NCBI GenBank assembly: GCA_910584955.1
Contig: CAJUDC010000083.1
Coordinates: forward strand, 1-11,747
Length of the DNA stretch: 11,747 nt
Origin: an uncultured Paraprevotella sp.
GTDB lineage: Bacteria; Bacteroidota; Bacteroidia; Bacteroidales; Bacteroidaceae
Direction of reading: 5' to 3'
Shown here in pieces: positions 1 through 7,525 of the stretch. Positions within the stretch are counted from its first letter, which is position 1, and the number at the start of each line of letters is the position of its first letter. Below the pieces are notes generated by a model. It was not told the origin of the DNA. It saw only the letters and a program-made list of their open reading frames with translations, and made no database searches. The position numbers were made by a program, and so were the translations under genes.

Positions 1-62
1 CTTTTTATAGAGGATAGCAATTTTTTTATTAGGAACAGGACCATTATATAATAATAATTTTG

Positions 63-70
63 TACCTTTG
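63..70 (+). promoter_or_regulatory. Bacteroides-type -7 promoter box for the LRR/M60 genes
   Basis: The sequence TACCTTTG matches the Bacteroides -7 consensus TAnnTTTG exactly and lies in an A/T-rich leader. A good -33 (TTTG) element is not visible at the expected distance, so the match rests on the -7 box alone. Transcription would begin near position 76, giving a leader of about 37 bases before the ATG at 113. An in-frame TTG at 68-70 lies inside this box and so would be upstream of the transcript start, which argues against it as the start codon. Confidence 0.6.
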
Positions 71-112
71 AACAATACTCTGTTATTATTTAATTTAATA
101 AAATCTTGTTAT

Positions 113-1546
113 ATGCTTGTGAAAAGGAATATGGCAGTTATACTGGGGGCCTTTTTATTGGGTAACCCATTTTCGCTTATAGCGGATACGGTTGGTATGC
201 GGACACAGCTTGCGATCGGACAAACAATGAACATTGCTGTGAATAATGGTGTAAAAGCAGTGTTGGATTGGGGGAACGGGAACACATCTGAAATGACATT
301 TACGGGGCTTCTACAGGAAATACCGGTACAGGGGGATTCTTTGCAAATAAAAACATCCTCACCAATTATTTCTTTTTGTTGTTCCGATAATCAGATTGTT
401 ACATTGAACTTGTCTCAGGCCAGATCGCTAGAGGCATTGGATTGTAATGATAATGCATTGAAAAGATTGGATTTATATCAGAATCGGAATTTGATAAGTT
501 TGAATTGTCAGCGGAATACAATAGAATATTTGAGAGTTAAATATTGTACCCGATTGCAGATTCTAAACTGCGCCCAAAATCCTTTGAAAGAACTGGATTT
601 AGGAAAGAATCTTGTGAAATTGTCTACGTTGATTTGTGCTGAAAACCAACTGTCTGCATTGGATGTATCCAGCTTCCCAAAATTGGAACAACTTTGGTGT
701 AATGATAATCTGTTAGAGAGTCTGAGTCTATCCAAGAACACTGAATTGAAAAGTTTATATGCTTTTGGAAATCGATTGTCGAATTTGGAGATAGATAATC
801 TTTCCAATTTGACTGCTTTATATGTGAATGATAATGATTTGAGTACGATGGAATTGAGCAATTTGTTGCAGTTGAAAACCATTAGTATAGATCACAATCA
901 TTTGGGAAAGGTCGGATTAAGTATAAAGATGAAGAATAATCTAAAACATTTTTATGCTAATGACAATCTGCTGGCATATAATTCCTTTCCTACGGTATAT
1001 TCTACTGCTGGCGGGGGAAAAGATATATTGGAAAAATATAATGTTGCACCGCAAAATGCAGTGTCCGTAGTACCGGCTATCAGTGTGGGAGAACAGCTAA
1101 ATCTTTCGGCATTGATTAATAAAAACGGCTGGGGAACGACGGTTGTTCATACCGTAACATGGAAGTATGCAGAAGGGAATACGGATTTGGAAGAAGGTAT
1201 AGATTTTAATGTTTCAAAGAAAGGCGTATATACTTTTCTTCGTCCGTTGGGGGATGTTTATGCTGAAATTACGGCTCCGACATATCCGGGTTTGACATTG
1301 TGTACCACTCCTGTCAAGGTTATGGCAGATGCCACCGCTATTCAGAATGCTGCTGAATCAACATTCCGTATTACGTCTCAACCCGGAATGCTGGTTGTTT
1401 CTACGGACATACCGGTTCAACTTAATGTAATTGCATTAGACGGGCGTACGATTCTCAGTCAGGCGTTAAGTGCTGGTACGCATTATCGGAGTTTGCCGGC
1501 AGGTATTTATATAGTGAATGGCCGTCGGGTATTGATTGGTCGTTGA
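113..1546 (+). CDS. Secreted leucine-rich-repeat protein with C-terminal sorting-like tail
   Basis: Exported LRR protein of about 477 residues; its ligand is unknown. The N-terminus has basic residues followed by a hydrophobic run (AVILGAFLLGNPFSLIA), a Sec signal peptide probably cleaved near Ala-Asp. A short beta-type region comes next, then about ten LRR units spanning roughly residues 85-292. Most units are 21 residues of the form LxxLxCxxNxLxxLxLxxN. Residues about 300-400 look like an immunoglobulin-type beta domain, and residues about 407-477 form a small beta-rich tail ending GIYIVNGRRVLIGR. That tail resembles type IX sorting tails and related Bacteroides C-terminal domains. LRRs generally mediate protein binding, so a surface or periplasmic adhesion or recognition role is inferred. 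The ATG at 113 was chosen because the upstream TTG at 68 sits in the promoter box; the ATG at 131 (M7) is an alternative. The M60 peptidase gene starts 27 bases downstream, so the two are probably cotranscribed. The gene is A/T-rich compared with the rest of the window. Confidence 0.85.
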   Translation: MLVKRNMAVILGAFLLGNPFSLIADTVGMRTQLAIGQTMNIAVNNGVKAVLDWGNGNTSEMTFTGLLQEIPVQGDSLQIKTSSPIISFCCSDNQIVTLNLSQARSLEALDCNDNALKRLDLYQNRNLISLNCQRNTIEYLRVKYCTRLQILNCAQNPLKELDLGKNLVKLSTLICAENQLSALDVSSFPKLEQLWCNDNLLESLSLSKNTELKSLYAFGNRLSNLEIDNLSNLTALYVNDNDLSTMELSNLLQLKTISIDHNHLGKVGLSIKMKNNLKHFYANDNLLAYNSFPTVYSTAGGGKDILEKYNVAPQNAVSVVPAISVGEQLNLSALINKNGWGTTVVHTVTWKYAEGNTDLEEGIDFNVSKKGVYTFLRPLGDVYAEITAPTYPGLTLCTTPVKVMADATAIQNAAESTFRITSQPGMLVVSTDIPVQLNVIALDGRTILSQALSAGTHYRSLPAGIYIVNGRRVLIGR

Positions 1547-1573
1547 TGTTTGGATTTCATAATTAGAGATAAA

Positions 1574-4258
1574 ATGGAAAATTTGAAGTATATAAAAATA
1601 ACAACTTGTGCGGTATTATTCTCAGTCTTTTCTGTAGGAGTACAAGCTCAATATAGTAATTTGAAGTTACATCACGATGCGAAAAAGCATGGTGAGATAG
1701 TCGTAGACAGAGATACGGTATATGGAGATTATAATCAAGCTTTGAAACAATTAACAGTGATGAGCCAAAACGGTTATACGGCTACACCCTCTTTTACCGA
1801 CAGTCAGTCTGCCTTTTTCTCCGTGAAGAAAAGTAAAGAAGATTTGTTGCAGGTTTCTTTTAATTATAACTTCCAAAACAAAGAACAGCAGGGCACACTT
1901 GTTCTTATGGCACTCGATGGGACGGTTAAGGAAGTTATTGTAAAACAAAAGGCAAATAGTTCTGCCGGACAAGTGCAGTCTGACACAAAATTAAAGATTG
2001 CTTCCGGGCAGGCAAGCCAGGCACAGGGGGGAGAAGGGATTGAGAAGTCATTTGACGGTGATATGAATACAATCTATCATTCGCCGTGGTCGGGTACTGT
2101 TATGCCGGTTACATTGACTTATACATTGGCATCAGCCTCCCATGTGGATTACATGTTGTATCATCCCCGACAGAATGGTGGTTCTAACGGTAACTTTGGT
2201 CGGGTCAAGGTGGAATATGCTACGGGAGATAATCCGAATGCTTTTGTGCTGCTTACGACCACGGATTTTAATGAAAGCGGTTCCTCTTCCGTTGTGCGTT
2301 TTGGGGACGAGGGAATAGACAAGGTAAAAAAGATACGTGTGACGGTGAACAGCGGATACGGTGGCTTTGCCAGTTGTGCGGAGATGGAGTTCTATCAACG
2401 TAATTATGAGCTCCAGAATACGCTTAATACATATTTTGAAGATGCTTTATGTACACGTTTGAAAGATAACGTTACGGAAGAAATGGCGGCTGGTATTGCG
2501 GATCCTTATGTTAAGCAATTGGTTTATACAATGCTTTCCGGTAATTATCAAACAGCTTATCGGGTGGGAGAGTACGAAGCCTATCGTACGTTAAGTTCAT
2601 TGTCATCGTGGTTAAAGACAAATACTTATAATGCCTATGAGAATCCAACCGGAATTTATTTTACCGCCGGTAGGCCGATTGTGGCCTTTGCCGAAGGTAT
2701 AGGTGATACTCCCGTATTATTGAAGATTAAGAATTTTGGGAAGGCTTCTGAGGATGAAGCTCAGTCCGAGAGCTCGTATGTATTGTATAACGGTGTCAAT
2801 GTGATCACTCCGCGTAATCGCGGTAATGGCTATGTCTCTTATTATACGGATGCTTTTGAAACGGCTCCTCATGTAAAGATTCATTTTGCAATGGCCGATG
2901 TAAACGGTTATTTCGATTTGGAACGTGGCGATACCAATGAGGACTGGCAGGCATTGTTGGCAAATGCTTGTTCGGATATTATAGATATGCGTACGAAGCG
3001 TATACAGGTAGCTTTCCCTACAGCCCGTTTTAAAGAAAATTGTCCGGTTGATGCCGTTAATCTCGCTTTGAATTTGGATAGTGTGATATATCGAGAGCGT
3101 GAGATAATGGGATTGACGTATTATGGTACGGAACCCAAGAACCGCCAGTTTGCTCGTGTGGTTTGGAGCGGTTTTATGTTTGCCGATGGTATAGGGGCTG
3201 CGGCAAATGATAATTCGGTGGCATCTTGGATGAAACCTTCCCGCAGCGATTTTGAGTTTTGGGGAATTGGACATGAATTGGGACATGTCAATCAGCTTCG
3301 TCCCGGTTTGAAATGGGTCGGTTGTGGTGAAACTACCAACAACATCTATTCAGCTTGGGTACAATTTACCCAAGGCACTGGCTGGTTGCGTCTGGAATCG
3401 GAGGTATCAGGTATTGAAGACTATTCACGCCTAAAGGGAGGCAGGTTCAATGCTTATTTGGAGAATGGGGTGCGTAAGGGAATATCCTGGCAGTTACAGG
3501 AAGGCCCGGATTATTACGGGAGCGATTTTGTATCCAATACGATAAAAAATGAAGACTATGCCGGTCACAAATTGCCGCAAGACACGGTGGCTAAGTCGCG
3601 TAATTATGACCATTTTGTTAAACTGGTTCCCTTGTGGCAGTTGCAGCTCTATTGTCATAAGTGTGGTTTTGCTCCCCATGTGTATGCGAAGGTGATGGAG
3701 GCGTTGCGTAAAGCTAGTGATGCCGATATGAGTAACGGGATGCATCAGATGCGTTTTATGCGTTTGGTCTGTGATTCTACGGGATTGAATTTCTTGCCTT
3801 TCTTTGAGAAGGCTGGTATGTTGCGCCCGATCAATGCTTATATTGAGGATTACAGTCGCGAGTGGTTGAAGATAAATCAGGAAATGATTGACGAACTGAA
3901 AGCTTATGTTGCATCCAAAGGGTATCCGCAACCGGAAGGAGAGTTGAATTATATCTCCGGAAACAATTGGCAGATTTATGCAGAAAAGCGGCCTTTGCAG
4001 GGAGGGACATTGAATGAAGGATGTACTTCGACAGGAGGACGTATTCAAGTTTCTCATTCCGTATGGCGAAATGTAGTTGCTTTTGAGACGTACGACAAAG
4101 ACGGTAATTTGTTGCGTATCTCTATGCAGGGTTTGGGAGCTCCTCAAAATGCCAATTCCTACACCCAAGTGTTGTGGCCGCAAAGTCTGTCTGAGCGTGC
4201 GGCTTATATTATGGCAGTAGGATGGGACGGAACGCGCGTAAAATGCTATGAACGGTAG
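1574..4258 (+). CDS. Secreted M60-type zinc metallopeptidase (BACON-like, F5/8C, M60)
   Basis: Probable gluzincin metallopeptidase of 894 residues. M60-like enzymes cleave glycoproteins such as mucins, and this domain order is like the characterised Bacteroides thetaiotaomicron enzyme BT4244. The signal peptide is residues 1-25 (cut after VQA, before QYS). Residues about 27-130 look like a BACON/Ig-type beta domain. Residues about 137-275 are an F5/8-type C (CBM32-like) domain, with FDGDMNTIYHSPWSG early and ASCAEMEFYQ at its end. Residues about 355-775 are the M60 region. Its zinc motif HELGH (His567, Glu568, His571) is followed 14 residues later by Glu586 in CGETTNN, fitting the family rule HExxH(8-28)E. 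About 110 residues of beta-rich C-terminal domain follow. No lipobox or sorting tail is seen, so the protein is probably periplasmic or released by another route. An in-frame TTG at 1550 was rejected because the ATG at 1574 directly begins a normal signal peptide. The exact glycopeptide substrate cannot be read from the sequence. Confidence 0.92.
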   Translation: MENLKYIKITTCAVLFSVFSVGVQAQYSNLKLHHDAKKHGEIVVDRDTVYGDYNQALKQLTVMSQNGYTATPSFTDSQSAFFSVKKSKEDLLQVSFNYNFQNKEQQGTLVLMALDGTVKEVIVKQKANSSAGQVQSDTKLKIASGQASQAQGGEGIEKSFDGDMNTIYHSPWSGTVMPVTLTYTLASASHVDYMLYHPRQNGGSNGNFGRVKVEYATGDNPNAFVLLTTTDFNESGSSSVVRFGDEGIDKVKKIRVTVNSGYGGFASCAEMEFYQRNYELQNTLNTYFEDALCTRLKDNVTEEMAAGIADPYVKQLVYTMLSGNYQTAYRVGEYEAYRTLSSLSSWLKTNTYNAYENPTGIYFTAGRPIVAFAEGIGDTPVLLKIKNFGKASEDEAQSESSYVLYNGVNVITPRNRGNGYVSYYTDAFETAPHVKIHFAMADVNGYFDLERGDTNEDWQALLANACSDIIDMRTKRIQVAFPTARFKENCPVDAVNLALNLDSVIYREREIMGLTYYGTEPKNRQFARVVWSGFMFADGIGAAANDNSVASWMKPSRSDFEFWGIGHELGHVNQLRPGLKWVGCGETTNNIYSAWVQFTQGTGWLRLESEVSGIEDYSRLKGGRFNAYLENGVRKGISWQLQEGPDYYGSDFVSNTIKNEDYAGHKLPQDTVAKSRNYDHFVKLVPLWQLQLYCHKCGFAPHVYAKVMEALRKASDADMSNGMHQMRFMRLVCDSTGLNFLPFFEKAGMLRPINAYIEDYSREWLKINQEMIDELKAYVASKGYPQPEGELNYISGNNWQIYAEKRPLQGGTLNEGCTSTGGRIQVSHSVWRNVVAFETYDKDGNLLRISMQGLGAPQNANSYTQVLWPQSLSERAAYIMAVGWDGTRVKCYER

Positions 4259-4277
4259 GCAAGTGAGTGATAAAGAC

Positions 4278-4308
4278 ACGTGCCCGGTGATGATTTCACC
4301 GGGCACGT
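4278..4308 (+). terminator. Perfect 13-bp hairpin after the M60 gene, probable transcript end
   Basis: ACGTGCCCGGTGA (4278-4290) pairs without mismatch to TCACCGGGCACGT (4296-4308) across a 5-base loop (TGATT). It starts 20 bases after the M60 stop codon and lies before the pflB promoter, where a terminator or mRNA 3'-end stabiliser is expected. No T-run follows (the next bases are ATCGTCTGG), so it is not a textbook intrinsic terminator. It could stop transcription with help from a factor or protect the 3' end. Confidence 0.6.
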
Positions 4309-4387
4309 ATCGTCTGGAGATGTATAATAATAGGAGGAATTTATAAAATACCTGGAAGTAAGTATGACCGAAGTCGTTTAATATGCG

Positions 4388-4395
4388 TATCTTTG
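4388..4395 (+). promoter_or_regulatory. Bacteroides-type -7 promoter box for pflBA
   Basis: TATCTTTG fits TAnnTTTG exactly and lies 50 bases upstream of the pflB ATG. The expected transcript start is near 4401, leaving a leader of about 45 bases. No good -33 TTTG is present at the usual spacing, so an activator may help. I did not find a convincing FNR-like palindrome in the 187-base gap between the M60 gene and pflB. Confidence 0.6.
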
Positions 4396-4445
4396 CATTT
4401 TGAAAGCGGACCTTTCATTATTTACCATTTAATGCATCATTATTT

Positions 4446-6686
4446 ATGAAATTTGACAATGACAGCTGGGCCGGCTTTAAAGGCGATGTATGGAAGAAAG
4501 AGATCAATGTAAGGGATTTCATTCAGAACAACTATACTCCTTATTGGGGGGATGATTCCTTTTTGGTTTCGTCTACGGAAAAGACACGCAAAGTCTGGAA
4601 CAAGCTGACCGAAATGTTTAAGGAAGAGAGGGCACGTGGCGTGTATGACACGGAAACCAAAATGCCGCAGACGATAACAACATACGGTCCCGGATATATA
4701 GATAAGGAGAATGAGGTTATTGTGGGACTTCAGACCGATGCTCCGCTGAAAAGAGGCATTTTCCCCAAGGGCGGAGTGCGAATGGTGGAAAACAGCTTGG
4801 AAGCTTATGGCTATCACCTGGATCCCATGACCAAGGAAATCTTTACCAAATACCGCAAGACGCACAATGAGGGTGTGTTTTCTGCTTATACGGATGAGAT
4901 GTTGGCTGCCCGCCGATCGGCCATTATCACCGGACTGCCCGATGCTTACGGACGTGGTCGTATTATCGGTGATTATCGCCGTGTGGCCCTTTATGGTACC
5001 GCTATACTGATAGAAGAAAAGAAGAATTATCAGAAACGGCTGGACATTCAGGAGATAACGGAAGAAATTATCCAGCGCCGCGAGGAGATCAGCGAACAGA
5101 TCCGTGCCTTGAAGGATTTTGAGACGATGTGTGCCGGATACGGCTTTGATGTCACTCGTCCGGCTCGCGATGCCCGTGAGGCCGTTCAATTTGTATATTT
5201 GGCTTATCTGGCTGCGGTGAAAGATCAGGATGGAGCGGCAATGTCTATCGGACGTACGGCGACATTCCTGGATATATATATCGAGAAAGACATCAAGGAA
5301 GGACGTCTTACGGAAGAAGAAGCACAGGAACTCGTTGATCAGATGATCATAAAACTGCGTATTGTGCGGTTCTTGCGTACACCGGAATATAACGATTTGT
5401 TCTCGGGAGATCCTGTATGGGTAACCGAGTCTTTGGGAGGAATGGGGATTGACGGCCGTACGTTGGTAACGAAAACCTGCTATCGTTATCTGCATACTTT
5501 GTATAATCTGGGTCCTGCGCCGGAACCGAATCTTACCGTGCTTTGGGCGGAAAAACTACCGGAAAACTGGAAACGTTTTTGTGCAAAAGTTTCTATTGAC
5601 ACTTCGGCTATCCAATATGAGAACGACGATCTGATGCGTGTTGATTACGGTGACGATTACGGTATTGCCTGCTGTGTGTCGCCGATGAAGATTGGTAAGC
5701 AGATGCAATATTTCGGTGCTCGTGCCAACCTGGCAAAGTGCTTGTTATATGCCATCAACGGTGGTCGCGACGAGCGTAGCGGAGTGCAGGTCGCTCCTAA
5801 ATACGAGCCTATCACCAGTGAATATCTGGACTTTGACGAGGTGATGGAGAAGTATGAACAGATGATGCGCTGGCTGGCCAAAGTGTATGTCAATGCGCTG
5901 AAAATCATTCATTACATGCACGATAAATATGCGTATGAGGCATTCGAAATGGCACTGCACGACGGTAATGTGCAGCGCATTCGTGCCACAGGTATTGCCG
6001 GATTGTCCATTGTGGCCGATTCGTTGGCTGCCATCCGTGATTGCAAGGTAAAGGTGATTCGTGACGAACGCGGTTTGGCTGTTGATTTTGAGCGTGAGGG
6101 CGAGTATGTTCCTTACGGTAACAACGATGACCGTACCGATCAGATAGCTGTGGATATTACGGAGAAATTTATGGAATATCTGCGTCAGCACGAGACATAC
6201 CGGAATGCCATCCCCACGCAGTCGATCTTGACGATAACCAGTAATGTGGTATACGGAAAGAAAACCGGAAGCACGCCCGACGGCCGCAGGGGCGGGACGC
6301 CTTTTGCTCCCGGTGCCAACCCGATGAACGGACGTGACAGCAAGGGAGCCGTGGCTGCATTGGCTTCAGTTGCCAAGTTGCCGTTCCAGCACGCTCACGA
6401 CGGCATTTCTTATACGTTTGCTATTTCTCCGGCGACTTTGGGCAAGGAGCCGGCTGTACAGGTGGACAATATGGTAAGCCTGCTTAACGGTTATTTCGTG
6501 CCTACGGGCGGACAGCATCTTAATGTGAACGTCTTTGATAAGGAACTTCTTTTGGATGCTATGGACCATCCCGAGAAATATCCTCAGTTGACGATTCGTG
6601 TATCGGGGTATGCAGTGAACTTTGTCAAACTGACTCGCGAACAACAGCTGGACGTGATTTCACGTACGATCAACCATTCGTTGTAA
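4446..6686 (+). CDS. pflB: Pyruvate formate-lyase (formate C-acetyltransferase)
   Basis: Cytoplasmic glycyl-radical enzyme converting pyruvate and CoA to acetyl-CoA and formate in anaerobic metabolism. The protein has 746 residues and aligns along its whole length with E. coli PflB (760), from VNVRDFIQNNYTPYWGD at the N-terminus to the end. The catalytic cysteine pair is Cys409-Cys410 in GIACCVSP. The radical glycine is Gly721 in RVSGYAV, close to the C-terminus. Other intact family stretches are GLPDAYGRGRIIGDYRRVA, YENDDLMR and TPDGRRGGTPFAPGANPM. Compared with E. coli, four residues are missing just before GGQHLNVNV, probably a harmless loop difference. The first ATG after the promoter was chosen and places the conserved N-terminus correctly. 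The stop codon overlaps the start of the activating-enzyme gene. Activity depends on PflA installing the radical, and oxygen would cleave the chain at Gly721. No formate channel gene (focA) lies beside it in this window. Confidence 0.98.
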   Translation: MKFDNDSWAGFKGDVWKKEINVRDFIQNNYTPYWGDDSFLVSSTEKTRKVWNKLTEMFKEERARGVYDTETKMPQTITTYGPGYIDKENEVIVGLQTDAPLKRGIFPKGGVRMVENSLEAYGYHLDPMTKEIFTKYRKTHNEGVFSAYTDEMLAARRSAIITGLPDAYGRGRIIGDYRRVALYGTAILIEEKKNYQKRLDIQEITEEIIQRREEISEQIRALKDFETMCAGYGFDVTRPARDAREAVQFVYLAYLAAVKDQDGAAMSIGRTATFLDIYIEKDIKEGRLTEEEAQELVDQMIIKLRIVRFLRTPEYNDLFSGDPVWVTESLGGMGIDGRTLVTKTCYRYLHTLYNLGPAPEPNLTVLWAEKLPENWKRFCAKVSIDTSAIQYENDDLMRVDYGDDYGIACCVSPMKIGKQMQYFGARANLAKCLLYAINGGRDERSGVQVAPKYEPITSEYLDFDEVMEKYEQMMRWLAKVYVNALKIIHYMHDKYAYEAFEMALHDGNVQRIRATGIAGLSIVADSLAAIRDCKVKVIRDERGLAVDFEREGEYVPYGNNDDRTDQIAVDITEKFMEYLRQHETYRNAIPTQSILTITSNVVYGKKTGSTPDGRRGGTPFAPGANPMNGRDSKGAVAALASVAKLPFQHAHDGISYTFAISPATLGKEPAVQVDNMVSLLNGYFVPTGGQHLNVNVFDKELLLDAMDHPEKYPQLTIRVSGYAVNFVKLTREQQLDVISRTINHSL

Positions 6687-6688
6687 TG
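6684..6688 (+). other. pflB stop / pflA start overlap (TAATG)
   Basis: The last A of the pflB stop codon TAA (6684-6686) is the first base of the pflA ATG (6686-6688). This indicates one transcript and probable translational coupling by reinitiation, which would keep the activating enzyme at a modest level tied to pflB translation. No separate strong ribosome site precedes the ATG. Confidence 0.85.
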
Positions 6689-7423
6689 AGCGAAATAAAG
6701 GGAAGAATACATTCTTTAGAGAGTTTCGGGACCGTTGATGGTCCCGGAATTCGTTTTGTGACCTTTCTTCAAGGCTGTCCGTTGCGTTGTCTGTATTGCC
6801 ATAATCCCGACACATGGGAGGCACACCGGAAGGTTGCCTACGAATACACCCCGCAACAATTGCTGGAAGAAGTGTTGAAATACCGCAATTTTATTGTGCG
6901 TGGAGGGGTTACCCTCACGGGAGGAGAGCCTTTGATGCAACCGGAATTTGCCAGGGAATTTTTTCGTTTGTGCCGGATGGAAGGCATTCATACGGCGCTC
7001 GACACTGCCGGCTCCATAGTTACTCCGCAAGCTTTGTCCGTATTGGATTATGCGGATTTGGTATTGTTGGACATAAAGGCTTTGGATGCGGAACTTAGTC
7101 GTCGGGTAAGTGGAGCGGACGGAAGCCGTACCTTGCGTTTTTTGGAGGTGTTGCAGGAACGCGGTATGGCTGTGTGGATTCGTCATGTTCTCGTGCCCGG
7201 ATTGACGGACGATGATGAGAAACTGGATCGGCTGGTGGATTTTCTTAAAGGATATACGGTGATTGAAAAGGTGGAATGGCTGCCTTACCATACGTTGGGT
7301 GTGTTCAAATATAAAGAGATGGGTATAGAATATCCTCTCGACGGAGTGCCGCCTTTATCGGTCGAACGTATTAAAGCCGTTCGGGAACGGTATGCCGGTG
7401 TTTTTCCGGTAGCGAAAGACTGA
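6686..7423 (+). CDS. pflA: Pyruvate formate-lyase activating enzyme (radical SAM)
   Basis: Radical S-adenosylmethionine enzyme that abstracts a hydrogen from the PflB glycine (Gly721 here) to make the catalytic radical. The 245 residues match the usual length (E. coli PflA 246). The [4Fe-4S] ligands are the CxxxCxxC cysteines Cys31, Cys35 and Cys38 in GCPLRCLYCHNPDTW. The preceding SFGTVDGPGIRFVTFLQGC is the family signature. The SAM-binding GGE motif is in GGVTLTGGEPLMQPEF. LLDIKA and WIRHVLVPGLTDDDE are further conserved parts of the partial TIM barrel. The short-chain form without an extra ferredoxin-type cluster domain fits a true PFL activase rather than a glycerol-dehydratase or benzylsuccinate-synthase type. 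It is the second gene of the pflBA operon and is followed by a strong terminator. Confidence 0.98.
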   Translation: MSEIKGRIHSLESFGTVDGPGIRFVTFLQGCPLRCLYCHNPDTWEAHRKVAYEYTPQQLLEEVLKYRNFIVRGGVTLTGGEPLMQPEFAREFFRLCRMEGIHTALDTAGSIVTPQALSVLDYADLVLLDIKALDAELSRRVSGADGSRTLRFLEVLQERGMAVWIRHVLVPGLTDDDEKLDRLVDFLKGYTVIEKVEWLPYHTLGVFKYKEMGIEYPLDGVPPLSVERIKAVRERYAGVFPVAKD

Positions 7424-7464
7424 GCGCAGAAGCGGAAAGGTTTTTCCTTGTTTTTCTAATAAAG

Positions 7465-7502
7465 AAATCCCGATAAGTGAGAGAACTTATCGGGATTTTT
7501 TT
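7465..7502. terminator. Bidirectional intrinsic terminator between pflA and mscS
   Basis: AAATCCCGATAAGT (7465-7478) pairs perfectly with ACTTATCGGGATTT (7485-7498) around the 6-base loop GAGAGA. On the plus strand the stem runs into seven T residues (7496-7502), a classic intrinsic terminator for pflBA. On the minus strand the stem is followed by TTTCTTTATT, so it should also end the convergent mscS transcript. It lies 41 bases after the pflA stop and 27 bases from the mscS stop. Confidence 0.93.
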
Positions 7503-7525
7503 GTTGTCATTTGTCGCATACGGGC

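Noticed and set aside
2717..4306. Minus-strand open frames (2717-3286 and 3494-4306) under the M60 gene
   Set aside because: They are antisense to conserved M60 sequence including the HELGH region, and their translations lack domain features. The second starts in the hairpin region after the gene.
4332..4366. AGGAGG at 4332-4337 as a ribosome site for a leader peptide before pflB
   Set aside because: The next ATG (4364) is 26 bases away, too far for this site, and it opens only five codons (MTEVV then stop). It also lies upstream of the predicted pflB transcript start.
4383..4398. ATGC-N8-GCAT inverted repeat around the pflB -7 box as a regulator site
   Set aside because: Four-base arms are expected by chance, and the sequence does not match an FNR/CRP-type site.
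4440..5495. Long open frame of 351 codons on the minus strand within pflB
   Set aside because: It lies wholly antisense to a gene with full-length PflB conservation, has no promoter box or ribosome site, and its translation shows no recognisable domain. It is a by-product of pflB codon usage.
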